DNA from: Salticus scenicus
Taxonomy: Eukaryota; Arthropoda; Arachnida; Araneae; Salticidae
NCBI GenBank assembly: GCA_963930645.1
Contig: OZ005649.1
Span: 43,902,275 to 43,966,274 of the forward strand
DNA: 64,000 nucleotides
Reading direction: 5' to 3'
Every line of letters starts with the position of its first letter. Position 1 is the stretch's first letter. Made by a program: the position numbers and the translations under genes. Positions 23,601 through 34,376 of this stretch are shown in pieces. The notes below the pieces were generated by a model, which was given only the letters and a program-made list of their open reading frames with translations, did no database searches and was not told the origin of the DNA.

Positions 23601-24207
23601 GAGTTTCCAAAAACAAGAATTTCTGCGAACGAGGTACAAACCCCACACGAACAAATTCCCTACAGCTCCCTAGCGCTTGTTTTTCCCAGAAAATGGAAAT
23701 TTCTGCGACACTGTTGTCAACACCATCTGTGGGCAAAATACTCTCCCTTTCCGTTGAAGTAAAAACAAGAACAAAAAAAAATATAACAGTCATTTCATTC
23801 CCACCGCCTATCTTGTTTTCGTAAATAAGCTAAGAAAATTCTTAAGTGCAACTACACCCAATTTTTGAATAAAAAAAACGAAGAATATATATAAAAGTTT
23901 TTTTTTTTTTTTTTATAAAATTAAACCATTCGTGTAACGTTTAAAAATTATAGAAACATAGTTTTTGCAGAATTGGTAAATTAAAAAAAAAATTTAGTTT
24001 CCTGACATTTAGAAATTATAAAAAGATATAGTTTAGTATATTTGATAAATTAAAAAAATTCACTCTCATGTACTAAGGGTTTAAAAAATACATAGTTTTG
24101 TAAAAGTATACAAGTTTTGAAAAAAAAATGAAACAGTTCTGGTAAAATTTAAAATATTAAGATTTAAAAAATATTGTTTCTGTTGAAATTCAAAATTCAC
24201 CATAACA
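20618..24207 (-). repeat. 5' LTR of the nested LARD-like element (3,590 bp)
   Basis: Direct repeat of 14008-17598, starting TGTTATGG on the minus strand at 24207. It supplies the stop codon that ends the truncated BEL pol frame at 24197. Confidence 0.92.
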
Positions 24208-25356
24208 GCTCAGTAGGTTCAGTCACTGGAACAGACTCAGTTGGAGGAGTCACTGGAACAGATTCAGTTGGAACAGTCACTGGAACAAAGTTCTTTTCAG
24301 GAGGTTGGATATTCGACTTAGATATTCGTGATGAAAAAAGTAAATCTGCACAACTTTTAGGAGTTACTTCTAGAGGAATTAATCTAAGCACTGGACGGAA
24401 AAATTCACCACCTTTCATTTTCACTTTTACTAGTCGAACATGGCCATCTTTAGATGGACAGAGTTCAATAACTTTACCGAGAGGCCAGTCAATTTTCTTG
24501 ATGTTCTCACTGGATACTATAACGATATCACCAATTTGGATGGGTCGTTGATTTTTAGTAAATTTCGAAGATTGCCTTAAATGCCCCAAATATTCAATTC
24601 GAAACCTTTTTCGTAAATCTTCTTTTATTCGCTGTCTATAGGCATATCTTTTATTGAGAGATGATGAATCTAAGACATCAAGATCGGGAATGCCTGATTC
24701 TTTAATATCCCGTAAAAACATAGCAGGAGTAAGTGGAGTTAGATCATTAACATCTTCGGAGAGGTAAGTTAAAGGACGTTGGTTAACAATGCCTTCAGTA
24801 TCACAAATAACGGTATTCATTTCTTCTAAATTCAACGAACTTCTTCCTAAGACTTTTCGAAGAATTCCCTTGATTATACCAATCAAACGTTCCCACCACC
24901 CACCCCACCACCGTGCAGATGGAGGGTTGAACTTCCAAATGATCTTCTGAGCTTCACTGTATTGAGAAATGGTATCCCAATTGATTTTCTTAAGTAAATT
25001 TTCGCACCAACGAAATTTGAGCCATTATCACAGTAAATTATTGTGGGTCTTCCTCTTCGAGCTATGAATCTTCGGAGAGCCTGTAGAAAATTTTCAGTCG
25101 ACATGGATGTAGCTATCTCTAAATGCAAGGCTCGGTAAACGGCACAAGTGAAGATGACTATCCAGACTTTTTGACCTCCTCGAAGAATTAGAGGACCGGC
25201 ATAATCAATTCCTATGACCTCAAACACTGCTGCTTCCTTTATCCTGTCAACTGGGAGAGGTGCTTCTATGATGGGCTTTGGTCTAGCATCATATCTTTTG
25301 CAGCGTACACAATTTCCGATAACTTTTCTTACTGTCTTCCGATACTTTAAATCCAA
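24208..25356 (-). pseudogene. Outer BEL pol: integrase region
   Basis: Integrase, which would join element DNA to the host genome. Zinc-binding CVRCKR lies near the start; catalytic-core phrases GIDYAGP (first Asp) and YCDNGSNF (second Asp) follow, and WWERLIG holds the Glu in another frame. One frameshift falls at ~25347-25356, entering this region, and another near 25010-25020 in the core. The C-terminal domain (24208-24886) ends in a 27-bp minisatellite encoding VPVT.PTES repeats (24223-24300). The frame is then cut by the nested LTR element at 24207. Confidence 0.85.
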
Positions 25357-25895
25357 AAATCTTCTCTTAAATTATTCATGAGGATCTGGACACCAGCATG
25401 ATTCAAATTTAAATGTCTGGTTCGGATGAGTTTTTCTACCACTGGATGATTGGATGGTAATATTATCGGATATCGGAAACTTTGTGTATCTTCTCTCATG
25501 ATGATTCTAGTCTTCATTTTCATAAGTTCATTCATATCCATAAAACAGTTAAGGGATTTCAGGCGTTTATCTTCAGGACCCGAGAATGATTCTTTTTGTA
25601 CATTTTTCAACGTAACCGTTTCAGCTTCATTTATATCTTCTGAAGTTAAGAATCCAAAAATTCGATGTGAAGGTTCACCTTTACAATTATTAAAAAATCT
25701 GTAAATCCAAGCAGTGATTCTTAACAATTTATTGTATGACGAAATACGGTTATAAAGCTTCTCACTTGAATCTTCATAATTTGTAGTACTAATTACTGTT
25801 TTCTTCTTCTCGGAGTACACTATATCGAAGTCAGGAAGAGCATTAGATCTTGGCCATTCTTGTCTTGGCTTCCTCAACCATTGCACACCTTCCCA
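25347..25895 (-). pseudogene. Outer BEL pol: linker between RNase H and integrase
   Basis: In the same frame as the 1192-codon segment upstream, from which it is divided only by a TGA at 25898-25896. The stop falls at a position where BEL proteins normally have Trp, so it is probably TGG to TGA. Contains the region before the integrase zinc finger (RTRHLNLNHAGVQIL, with the two His). Ends in a frameshift at ~25350. Confidence 0.8.
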
Positions 25896-28800
25896 TCACT
25901 TGGATTTAATCAATGTTTGGGCACTACAGCCGCGAGATGGTAAATCTGCTGCATTGAAAGACCCTGGTACGTGGTGCCAATTTTCAGGCTCTGTCAGAGA
26001 TCTAATTTCTTTAACTCTGTTAAAAACGAAAGGCGCCCAGTTTTCACTTCCCTTTATCCAATATAGTGCATTTGCGGAGTCGGACCAGAAAAATTTTGAG
26101 ATATTCTTTATTCGGAGATCATTCACCACAGTCTCAGCTAATCTCGCTCCTATGCAGCAGGCAAGTAGTTCCAATCTTGGAATAGAAGTAGTTTTCATAG
26201 GAGCAACTCTGCTTCTAGCCTGTACAAGTTGACAAGACACTGAACTTCCAGTTTCACTTCTTAAGAATATGCAGGTAGCGTATGCACTCTTGCTTGCATC
26301 GCAGAAAATATGTAAACTTAAATTTTCTGGTGCCTCATGATTCAGAGTGAGGCATCTTGGGATTTTGACTTCTTTCAATTTAGGAACTTCTTTTCGCCAC
26401 TGCTCAAACTTCTTGGTAATTTTTTCAGGCAATTCTGCATCCCATGATACTTTCAATTTCCAGCACTCTTGCAGGAGAATCTTCGGCCCCAAGGTAACCG
26501 GACATGTGAAGCCAAGGGGATCAAATATTCTATGTACCGCACTCAGTATTTTCCTTTTCGTTGCAGGGGTATCATCTTCTAAAGTATCTCGTAAATCTAC
26601 AGACAAGGTATCATTCTTTAAGTTCCATGTCAATCCCAGGACTGGAATACATCTTTCTTCTGATGGACTGGGGAAATTGTGCTCCCACCCTCGAAGCTCA
26701 AATTTAGCATCACTGAGAATTAACTTGGATTCTTCGACAAATTTCACGAGGTCTTCATAGTTTTCAACGCTGGTGATACAGTTGTCCACATAAAATGATT
26801 CTAACAACTTGGTAGCTGTTTCTTCAAAATGAGCAGAAACATTTTTCAGATGATATCGAAGAGTAGCACCAAGTAGGTATGGCGAACAAGAAAGTCCAAA
26901 AACAACTCTACGATGTTGAAAAACTTTAGGTTTCGTGGGATCACCTTCCTCCCACCATAAGAATTTCAGAAATGGCCTATCACATTTACTAAGTCCAATT
27001 TGTAAGAAAGCTCTTCGGATATCAGCAATTACTCCTATTTTCTTCAATCGAAACTTATTCAAGATTGCTGGAATTAGTTCGACGGTGTTAGGTCCTTTCT
27101 CTAAACAATCATTGATTGAAGGTGAATTTTTCTCTTTGGCAGAACCATCAAAAACAGGCCTAACTCTGGTAGTAGAATTTTCTTTTATTACGGCCCTGTG
27201 GGGCAAATAATGTTCACTTTCATCATTACCCAGAATTTTAACTTCTTCTATAACACCTTCTTGAATCCATTCTGTTAATACTGTTTCATAAGCTTCTAAT
27301 GTCCCTTTTTTCTTGAGCGAATCTATGCAACCTTTCAATCTTCGTTCTGCAATATTTTTACAAGTGGGTAAAGGAGGATGGCCTTGGATCCATGGGAGAT
27401 TCACTTCATATCTCCCTTCAGCGTCACGTTTGATACTTCTATTAAAATGGTCTTCGGCTGCTATTTCAAGTTCCTTTCGGCTATTCTTCTCTCCTGGATC
27501 CAGAATCCCAAGCACATCAAGTCGCCATAAATCAGAAATTTTCGTGTCATTTACATGTAATGACATAACGCTACTTGTACTATCTGAAACCTTCTGTCCG
27601 ATTTTTCCCATTAGCGTCCACCCAAGGCGGGTTTCTATTAAGACTAAACCAGATTTTAATGGTTTTATATTTCCAGTGTATAGTTTTCCAATGACATCAG
27701 CTCCAATTAAGCCATGGATTTCATTCGGGGAAAATTCGTACAATAAATCTACATGACAATTCAGGTCAGACAAATGAATTTTATGCTTAATTTCATTTAG
27801 AAATGAACCATAGGGAATTTTTGGTATTTCAGAACAAATTTTGTCTTGATTTAACACTTCAAGACTGCAACGATAATTATCATTATAGTCACTCAGACCT
27901 ATCAAATATTTCTTATGGGGTATCACAGTTTCTACTCCACCAAATAAGCTATGTGTCAAATCTTCTTTACCTATGCATTCATATCCCATTTCATTTAATG
28001 CAAAAGTTGACAAATAGGACTTGCTGCTGCCAAAATCAAATAATATCCTGATGTATTTCATTTTATTTCCCTTTCTAAGACGAACAATCAGAGTTTGCAA
28101 AAGAACTTGTCGAGTACTGTTTTTATTTGCTAAAACAGTGTCTTTCTTATTTTCAGCATTTAAATTTTCAAATTGCTGAAATTTAATTCGATGTTCTTGA
28201 TCGCTTTTCCCAGGGCACATTATCTTGAAATGAAATTTTCCGCAATCACAGGCCGGTATCTTCGCTTTGCAAAATCGGGATAAATGTTTCTTTGCAGCTA
28301 AACATTTAAAACAAGCACCTTTTTTCATCAATATTTGCTTTTTATCCTCATAGGATAAACTATCAGCATTTTTACATTCACTGCTTACATGTGATTTATT
28401 GCAAAAAATACACATTTCTTTTTTCACGTCAGAAGAATTATATAATTCAGCTGCGGTAGGAATAACTCTTTCACGTCGAACGGGTGGCGGATAAGTACTT
28501 TTATTCACATTTTCAAAATTAAATCCACTACGAGCAAGTTTCACCTTTTCTTCACTTTCAATTTCATGCCGCAAAAAGTTCATCAAGCAATCTAATTTGT
28601 TACCCGATTTCAATTCATCATCATTTTCCTGTTTTGCGTAGTTCAAGGTCGAACTCAAATTTCTTTCCCATATTTTTAAAATATCTACAGGTAAGCAAGA
28701 TTCAATTAACGGGTATAAAATTGATGAATAATTTTCACTAGAAACACCTAGCATTTTCAATGACCGTAAATATGTTTCAATTTTATCATACAATTTAAAA

Positions 28801-29474
28801 AGTGGCATTTTTGGACCTTTACTTATAGCATTATTCATCATTAACGCAAGAACCTCTCGTATATAAACTTCAATTAACATATCTGTACGCCCAAAACGAC
28901 TTTTAAGACATTCTATTACATTTTCGTAACTATCTTTTATGGCGGGATACGATTCAATAATTTCCCGTGCCCTTGAGCCTTTTATTGTGGCTTGTAACAA
29001 ATACTGATATTTATCTTCATTTGGTATTTCTTCATCGTTGTGTATTTTTTCAAATTGTGCCCAGAATGGCAACCATTCTTTTATTTCACCCCCGAACAAT
29101 TTAAATTCTATTTCAGGAAGTTTGAATTTTCGTTTCATTATATTTTCATTTGATTGAAAACTGTTTTCAATTTCAGAATTTTTCAAAAGTTTTTCAACTT
29201 TTGTTCTTAATTTAATAAATTTTTCTTCATAAGAACTAAAGCCTTCATACTCTTTATCATAATTATCTTGTGTACACTTATCATCTTTAACAAGAACATC
29301 TAATATTTCTTTTTCTTTTGGACATAACATTGCCCATTTTTCATTTAATTGAGCATATAAAACTTCAATTTCTTCTATATTCTTATCTTCCTCTATTAAA
29401 TTATTCTCTAATAAATTAGCGATACGTGTAAACGCACTTCTTAAAGGTGTTCTTTCTTTAGCTAATTTTTCCAT
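25896..29474 (-). CDS. Outer BEL/Pao Gag-protease-RT-RNase H polyprotein (1192 codons, prematurely stopped)
   Basis: Starts at an ATG 45 nt downstream of the 5' LTR. Domains in order: a coiled N-terminus; a DUF1759-type Gag core (~118-290, with KLPEIEFKLFGGEIKEWLPF); CCHC-type zinc knuckles (CIFCNKSHVSSEC and CFKCLAAKKHLSRFC, ~350-400); a DUF1758-type aspartic protease (~480, LFDFGSSKSYL, keeping the Asp); RT (~790-930) with IADIRRAF and YVDN; and the Peptidase_A17/RNase H-like region with FCDASKSAYAT (~1058) and PRLELLACCIGARL. YVDN in place of YVDD is common in BEL elements, from memory. Ends at an internal TGA (25896). Coding capacity is otherwise intact to this point. Confidence 0.9.
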   Translation of the reverse strand: MEKLAKERTPLRSAFTRIANLLENNLIEEDKNIEEIEVLYAQLNEKWAMLCPKEKEILDVLVKDDKCTQDNYDKEYEGFSSYEEKFIKLRTKVEKLLKNSEIENSFQSNENIMKRKFKLPEIEFKLFGGEIKEWLPFWAQFEKIHNDEEIPNEDKYQYLLQATIKGSRAREIIESYPAIKDSYENVIECLKSRFGRTDMLIEVYIREVLALMMNNAISKGPKMPLFKLYDKIETYLRSLKMLGVSSENYSSILYPLIESCLPVDILKIWERNLSSTLNYAKQENDDELKSGNKLDCLMNFLRHEIESEEKVKLARSGFNFENVNKSTYPPPVRRERVIPTAAELYNSSDVKKEMCIFCNKSHVSSECKNADSLSYEDKKQILMKKGACFKCLAAKKHLSRFCKAKIPACDCGKFHFKIMCPGKSDQEHRIKFQQFENLNAENKKDTVLANKNSTRQVLLQTLIVRLRKGNKMKYIRILFDFGSSKSYLSTFALNEMGYECIGKEDLTHSLFGGVETVIPHKKYLIGLSDYNDNYRCSLEVLNQDKICSEIPKIPYGSFLNEIKHKIHLSDLNCHVDLLYEFSPNEIHGLIGADVIGKLYTGNIKPLKSGLVLIETRLGWTLMGKIGQKVSDSTSSVMSLHVNDTKISDLWRLDVLGILDPGEKNSRKELEIAAEDHFNRSIKRDAEGRYEVNLPWIQGHPPLPTCKNIAERRLKGCIDSLKKKGTLEAYETVLTEWIQEGVIEEVKILGNDESEHYLPHRAVIKENSTTRVRPVFDGSAKEKNSPSINDCLEKGPNTVELIPAILNKFRLKKIGVIADIRRAFLQIGLSKCDRPFLKFLWWEEGDPTKPKVFQHRRVVFGLSCSPYLLGATLRYHLKNVSAHFEETATKLLESFYVDNCITSVENYEDLVKFVEESKLILSDAKFELRGWEHNFPSPSEERCIPVLGLTWNLKNDTLSVDLRDTLEDDTPATKRKILSAVHRIFDPLGFTCPVTLGPKILLQECWKLKVSWDAELPEKITKKFEQWRKEVPKLKEVKIPRCLTLNHEAPENLSLHIFCDASKSAYATCIFLRSETGSSVSCQLVQARSRVAPMKTTSIPRLELLACCIGARLAETVVNDLRIKNISKFFWSDSANALYWIKGSENWAPFVFNRVKEIRSLTEPENWHHVPGSFNAADLPSRGCSAQTLIKSK

Positions 29475-29495
29475 TATAATCCTAGGTAAACAGAT

Positions 29496-29513
29496 CCCGG
29501 CAGTAGGATGCCA
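29496..29513 (-). promoter_or_regulatory. Primer-binding site of the outer BEL element
   Basis: Minus strand TGGCATCCTACTGCCGGG begins 5 nt inside the 5' LTR, the same spacing as in the second BEL element (39771-39788). Confidence 0.7.
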
Positions 29514-29518
29514 ATAAA

Positions 29519-30010
29519 TATCGAATTCAAACTTTAAGAATACCTATATTCGATATCTATATACTAAATTTTAAATAAATTAGTATTCAACAAAATTGAT
29601 TCTACAAATCTTCATCTAATCAAAAATTTCGTATTAAAAACAAATAGAATCATTTATGTATCATTTCAATAATAAAAGGTAAGAAAAACTTACCTTCCTT
29701 CATCTAAATTGTTCGAGGGATGAAATATTCGTTCTTAATTCAATAATAAGTGGAAACTTTCACTCATGGAACAGTCATTTTCTTTAAATAAACGCATTTT
29801 ATCTTGTAAATACACAATCACAAATTATTAAAGACATAATACTGATAAAATTACATAAATACTTAACGCGCGCTAACAATACACAATATTTACATTTAGA
29901 AACTTAGAACATTCTTTTTCTTGCTATCGAACGCACAATTCCTCTCGTGCGCGCAGGCGCAGACGATCGGATTACAAAAAGTTGAAGTGGAAGTAGCGAT
30001 TTTCGCAACA
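29519..30010 (-). repeat. 5' LTR of the outer BEL/Pao element (492 bp)
   Basis: Partner of 13375-13865; minus-strand start TGTTGCGAAAATCGC at 30010, followed on the plus strand by TSD ACTGT. Confidence 0.93.
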
Positions 30011-30109
30011 ACTGTCAAACGTGTAGCATAAAGACTGTCTCTGGTAACCGCTACCGTCCACAGGAATAATACTGTCCATACGATTTCGTACTCACTGGAA
30101 AGAGGAGTA

Positions 30110-30800
30110 CTGTAGCCAGCAGCGGCGACTTTGAAAAATTTCTGGGGGGGCTCGAACCAAGGCCGTAGCCAGGATTATTTTTTGAGGGTGGGGGGCATCA
30201 CATTTCTAATACAAGGTCATCAAATATGGTGTAATAATGTACACACGCTTACCCAAGGAAAAGAACATATGCACACACAAACAACGGCCTGATTAACACA
30301 GGGGCACGTGCCAGGGGCTCTGAGTAGCAAAGGGCCCCAAAACTGGACCTGAAAATGCCATCATAATCTTTGCCATTTAGTTTATGTAAATCGAATTTAT
30401 ATGGCAGTAACTTTTGTAAAAATAGTTATATTACTTTGCATCGATGTTTCTGAAAACTTTTGCTCCTCATGCACAAACCATAAGTGTTGGGATTCCCGTA
30501 GCACAGTAAAGGGAATCATCTTCCTCTGAACTCACCCCCCCCCCGCGCCCCATACAGAGACTTTCAGCCTCTCTTGTTTTTCTTTCTTTTTTTCTTAGTC
30601 GATTAATGTCCATTTTCAATTGCAACAACCTTACTTTACAGCTATGATTTTGGTAAAAAACTAAATAAGAAATAGAGGAAAGAATTTCTTGTTTAATAGA
30701 GAATCAGTATTCAAAATTTCTGGGGGGGCTGATCCCTTACAGAAAATTTTCTGGGGGGGGCTCGAGCCCTCGAGCCCCCACATAGTCAGCGCCACTGACT
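30110..30800. repeat. Degenerate dispersed repeat with G-rich ends
   Basis: AAATTTCTGGGGGGGCTCGA near 30140 and related TTTCTGGGGGGG phrases at 30718 and 30750, plus GCAGCGGCGACT/GTCAGCGCCACTGACTG at the edges, suggest decayed inverted termini. The middle holds a fragment like the hAT-type end at 3400-3475. Confidence 0.4.
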
Positions 30801-30801
30801 G

Positions 30802-30955
30802 TAGCAGCACCATCGACGCCATTTCTTAGATAGATTATCAAATGTTGCCGATGAACAATGGGCTAATCTTTTGTCCAGAGATATGTTGTTTGATTTTTAT
30901 TCCTATAGTCCTAGGATCAAATCTAGCTTCCTGCACGCATTCCCGCAGTTTTTAT
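30802..30955 (+). repeat. Diverged dispersed repeat, copy 2
   Basis: Aligns with 13152-13310 (GACGCCATTTCTTAGATAGA...). Same orientation. Confidence 0.55.
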
Positions 30956-31047
30956 TATTTTTTCTTTTAATGTCTCTTTAAAGCAATTAGCAATTTTCAT
31001 TCTTATGAAAGAATTTTGAGAATTGTTTTTCAAAATGGTAGGTTTAT

Positions 31048-31701
31048 TAAGTGGTTGAGTGGGTTTTACATAGCACTAGTGCTACGCTATTGGAAAATGG
31101 CAACGTCAAAATGATAAGAAACAAAATTAGTGAAAATTACGTCATGATAATAGAATTTTTGTAAAATCTATATACTTTATTAAATTAAACGCGCAAATTT
31201 ATACAAAATCTTTAATTTTTATATAGGCGGTGTGAAAAATAATCGGATTTTATGTAATTTAGGTAAATGTTTTAACGGCTAAATGTTTTAACATAATGAT
31301 GAGTTAAGATGGATGTTTCTCTATATATGAAAAAAAAAGTTTCTGTCGCTGGCGTCAACTTTTTTGCTTGCGACAGCAACTTCTCGCGGAGGGCTGGGTT
31401 CTCCGTTCTCCGCGTCATGAGATATATCAGTGTATTCCGACTGCTTCGAGGATGGCATTTCAGCTGCTTAGAAATTTCTTTCATTTTACTTAACGAAGTT
31501 ATTAACTAAAAACGTCGGGTTTATAAAAGTACTCTATTTGCCACCGTAGAAAAAGTTTCTCTTATGACGTTATTTTTCTGTCATGACATCATTTTCCACA
31601 GAAAAATTAAAATGTGATTCATGGTTTCAAAAGTTGGTTGGTTGGGTTTAACGACGCACTGGTACTGCGCAATGGGTAATTGACGACGGTCTGGAACAAC
31701 G

Positions 31702-31738
<37 letters not shown>
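31048..31738. other. Non-coding stretch with two GGTTGG-headed short repeats and poly-A
   Basis: Phrases GTGGTTGAGTGGGTTTTACA (31053) and GGTTGGTTGGGTTTAACGAC (31634) are diverged relatives of the reverse complement of 10064-10112. Each is followed by a CACTGGTACTGCG-like tail; poly-A follows at 31707-31738. Opposed 66/70-aa ORFs at 31272-31509 have no recognisable product. Confidence 0.4.
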
Positions 31739-31740
<2 letters not shown>

Positions 31741-31959
31741 TTTCAATGTAAAAATAAATTTAAGATTGTAATTTGTTGTCAGCAAATATCTTTTATTCAT
31801 TTTTTTTTTCTACTTTTAGAAAAAAAAATTTCTTATTGGCAATATTTTATGTTGTTTATAAATTTTTTATAAAAGTTTTTTTTTTTTTTTTTTTTAAGTA
31901 AATAATGAAATAATGTCGTAACTGTATATTTGACTGATTTTCTTTTTGTCTTTATAATA

Positions 31960-32110
31960 TATATCTGGCATGTATATTTTCGTATTACGTTTTTGATCGC
32001 CAAATACAAAAATCGCCAAGGATGACCGATATCGCCAAAATACTATATATATATTTTTTCTTTAACAAGTAGTTATACCAAAAAGATTCATCGCCAAACC
32101 ATGACAAAAA
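31960..32110. repeat. Fragment related (inverted) to the family C element at 11500-11770
   Basis: TGTATATTTTCGTATTACG and ATCGCCAAGGATGACCGATA match the reverse complement of 11521-11600 in order. Confidence 0.4.
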
Positions 32111-32339
32111 ATTAAAAAGGGTCATATAATAAAACTGTAACGCTAAATAGTCTAGATGTTACGAATTTCTAATTTGAAAAAAATATTGATTGTTAACATA
32201 TTTCATAAAATATAAGTAAATAAATAAAAAATAAAAACGTGCTATTAAATATTATGTATTTGAATTTAACATTGAATACTGGGATTTCTATAACATTTTT
32301 CTGCTTTTGTCTTGCTTTATGCACTATTAATATTCCTAT

Positions 32340-32470
32340 TCAATGAAAGGCAAAGCAGCGAATAAGCGTACAGAGCCCAACAGGGATTAATAAGTGAAGC
32401 GAATCTGGGGGAGGTGAAGCCTCCTTCGGGGGTTAGTGAGCGAAGCGAGCAGGGGGCAGAGCCACCTAGT
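32340..32470. repeat. GC-richer repeat fragment (GAAGCGAGC type)
   Basis: Contains GTGAGCGAAGCGAGCAGGGG and GAAGCCTCCTTCGGGGG, small palindromic phrases. The GAAGC/GAGC style recurs at the right edge of the array at 42890-43590. Confidence 0.4.
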
Positions 32471-32599
32471 TCTTTATAAAAATTACTCTGTTGTTATTAC
32501 AATAGTGGAAACTTTTTATCATTATAAGAAGTTAATAAATTTTAAAATACGCTTTAAATGTTTTTTAGAATTGCTACCTTTTGCAAACATTACACGCCT

Positions 32600-33250
32600 C
32601 TACCAAACTCCCGCTCTGTGGCGTCTATAGCGCACTTGCCGCTCTAGAGACACTGAATAGAGAGACAGAACACTGAATAGAGAGACACTGGGCATTGAAC
32701 AAAAGTGGCGAACGTTCGTCCAAAGACGACTTTGTTGCTATCCAATCTCTTATCATGCAGGGTCTCTAACGCGCCGTGTTTCAGATATCTAGAACAACTT
32801 CTCATTCACCGTGGAAACGACCTTTGGATACGCTAACCGTAGCAAACTTCCGCTTCCAGCACCCTCTACTCGTTTCAGAGCCTACAACAGCCTATTTGCT
32901 CAGTATTCAATGGTTTACTCTCTGAGCAAACGATTTTTGTAAATTTTAACCTTAACAAAGTTCCGCTCGGTGGCGCCTATGACGCCTTCCTCCAATTTAT
33001 GTGAAAAACAATTGTGTTGGCATATAATTAGTTTGGGTGTATATCGGATAACACGTGGCACTACTATGCTGCAATGAACTATTTGAAAATTCTGAGCGTA
33101 GCTAACTCCCTCTTGATTGCACTTGCGGCACCCTGTCCATATTGCAAAACTTAAGCAGCCTGTTCACTAATGTACAAATGACCTTTCAACGAAAGCATGC
33201 GCACTCTGTTCTTCACTCACAAAAACATCAAAACTCGGTTTATGTAACCC
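32600..33250. repeat. Strongly diverged direct repeats
   Basis: Related phrases AACTCCCGCTCTGTGGCG (32609), AACTTCCGCTTCCAGC (32846) and AAGTTCCGCTCGGTGGCGCC (32957) recur in one orientation, and a short duplication ACACTGAATAGAGAGACA lies at ~32650-32690. 33260-33540 is (TA)n and low complexity. No gene seen. Confidence 0.35.
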
Positions 33251-33539
33251 CTGTTTAATTGAAATATATATATATATGAAAAATGTTTAAAAAGGTTGTT
33301 GATGTATATATATATGTGTGTGTGTTTTTTAAGGCTGTAGCTCATTTTATATATATGTATCTATATATTGCTCCCACCTCTCCCTCTGAAGAAATCCACA
33401 CCTTTGAAAACATGCGCCATTGACTCTCCACCCCCCCTTCCCCCCGAAATATATATAATTACTTTTATATCTTCCGGTGCCTGGAATTAATACTTAAATA
33501 AAATTTTGGCATTATAATAAAGAATTTATTTTAAAGGAA

Positions 33540-33968
33540 ACTCTCATGCCTGGGAATTGCTGCACTTTCTTCTGATTATTCACCAATTAAAGTTATTACG
33601 GGCAATACAAAATATCATAAAATCCTTTCAGAGTTCCCAAATTTGACTATACCAAAATCACACCCATCATACACAACTCAGTGCACTACATAGAGACCAA
33701 TGGACCTCCTGTACATTGTAAACCTAGACGCTTACACCCTAAAATTTATGAAGAGGTAAAAAATGAATTTCAATTCATGATTGACCAAGGCATTTGTCGA
33801 CCTTCCAAATCGCCCTGGTCCTCACCAATCCATGTAGTTTCTAAAAGTTCTGGTTCCATTCGACCTGTAGGAGACTATAGGAAATTAAATTCTATGACAA
33901 TACCAGACCGATATCCATACCAAAAACAGCAGTATGTACACCTTTTGGATTGTTTGAATTTCCCTATC
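33540..33968 (+). pseudogene. Ty3/Gypsy reverse transcriptase relic, 5' part
   Basis: Translates in two frames to a protease/RT linker (SDYSPIKVITGNTKYHKIL) and the RT entry segment (HYIETNGPPVHCKPRRLHP, MIDQGICRPSKSPWSSPIHV, DYRKLNSMTIPDRYPY). A frameshift lies near 33680, and about 40 residues including the first catalytic block are deleted before 33925. Interrupted at 33968 by the second BEL element; continues at 40207. Confidence 0.8.
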
Positions 33969-34376
33969 TGTTATGTAACGTGATGTGAAGATAACAATAA
34001 ATACTCGTTCTTTCGTTCACAAACCAGAACTATATTAAACATACACAGATTTGAATATGCGTTGAAGACAAAAGTTGTGTTAAAACATTGCGACTGAATA
34101 TTTAACATAAACAATATAATGCAAGTAATAATGCGAAAATAATAATGTGAAGTAATAATTGCGAATAATATGAAAGGTAGCATGCAAGCTACCGTGCGGA
34201 AAAAGAATATCTTAAACTGTTCTTTTTGGTTTCTGTTTGAGTAGAGTTTAGATGTTTGTTCCTGTTGAACAGAAAAAAGTAAAGTTGAGATGAAAACAGT
34301 TAAGTCAAAAGTGTCATTGAGTGCGGAGTTCGATTATGTTAGGAATCGAATATGACTGGATGGTGGAAATAGAACA
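33969..34376 (-). repeat. 3' LTR of the second BEL element
   Basis: 408 bp; pairs with 39794-40201. The minus-strand sequence just upstream (34377-34390) is purine-rich (GGGTGGGAGTTA), the expected PPT. Confidence 0.9.

Larger units (their letters stand above)
14008..24207 (-). mobile_element. Non-coding LTR retroelement with giant LTRs (LARD-like), nested in BEL pol
   Basis: Two direct repeats of 3.59 kb (14008-17598 and 20618-24207) bound a 3.0-kb interior. Host duplication GAGC (minus strand) lies at 24208-24211 and 14004-14007. Read on the minus strand the LTR starts TGTTATGG; a PBS beginning TGGCGCC sits 2 nt after the first LTR, and a purine-rich tract ends at the second LTR. No gag, protease, RT or integrase is encoded. 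Long LTRs plus a non-coding interior with intact PBS and PPT is the definition of a large retrotransposon derivative (LARD). The LTRs differ at about five positions plus one homopolymer indel, so the insertion is very recent. Confidence 0.9.
13375..30010 (-). mobile_element. BEL/Pao LTR retrotransposon, disrupted by a nested LTR element
   Basis: Flanked by a perfect 5-bp target duplication ACTGT (13370-13374 and 30011-30015). LTRs are 13375-13865 and 29519-30010. By eye they differ by 4 substitutions and one 1-bp indel (about 1%), so insertion is fairly recent. The body encodes Gag-PR-RT-RH-IN on the minus strand. Without the nested 10.2-kb element (14008-24207 plus one 4-bp TSD) it is about 6.4 kb, a usual BEL length. 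One nonsense codon, two frameshifts and the insertion make it non-autonomous. Confidence 0.93.

Noticed and set aside
14008..24207. Segmental or tandem duplication of host DNA
   Set aside because: The matching TSD, PBS, PPT and TG-starting LTR ends show an LTR element rather than a simple duplication.
24174..24551. 125-aa plus-strand ORF and other plus ORFs over 24200-29470
   Set aside because: Antisense shadows of the BEL polyprotein.
31272..31509. Overlapping 66/70-aa ORFs as a possible small gene
   Set aside because: No splice sites, repeats or recognisable residues; opposing ORFs of this size are expected by chance.
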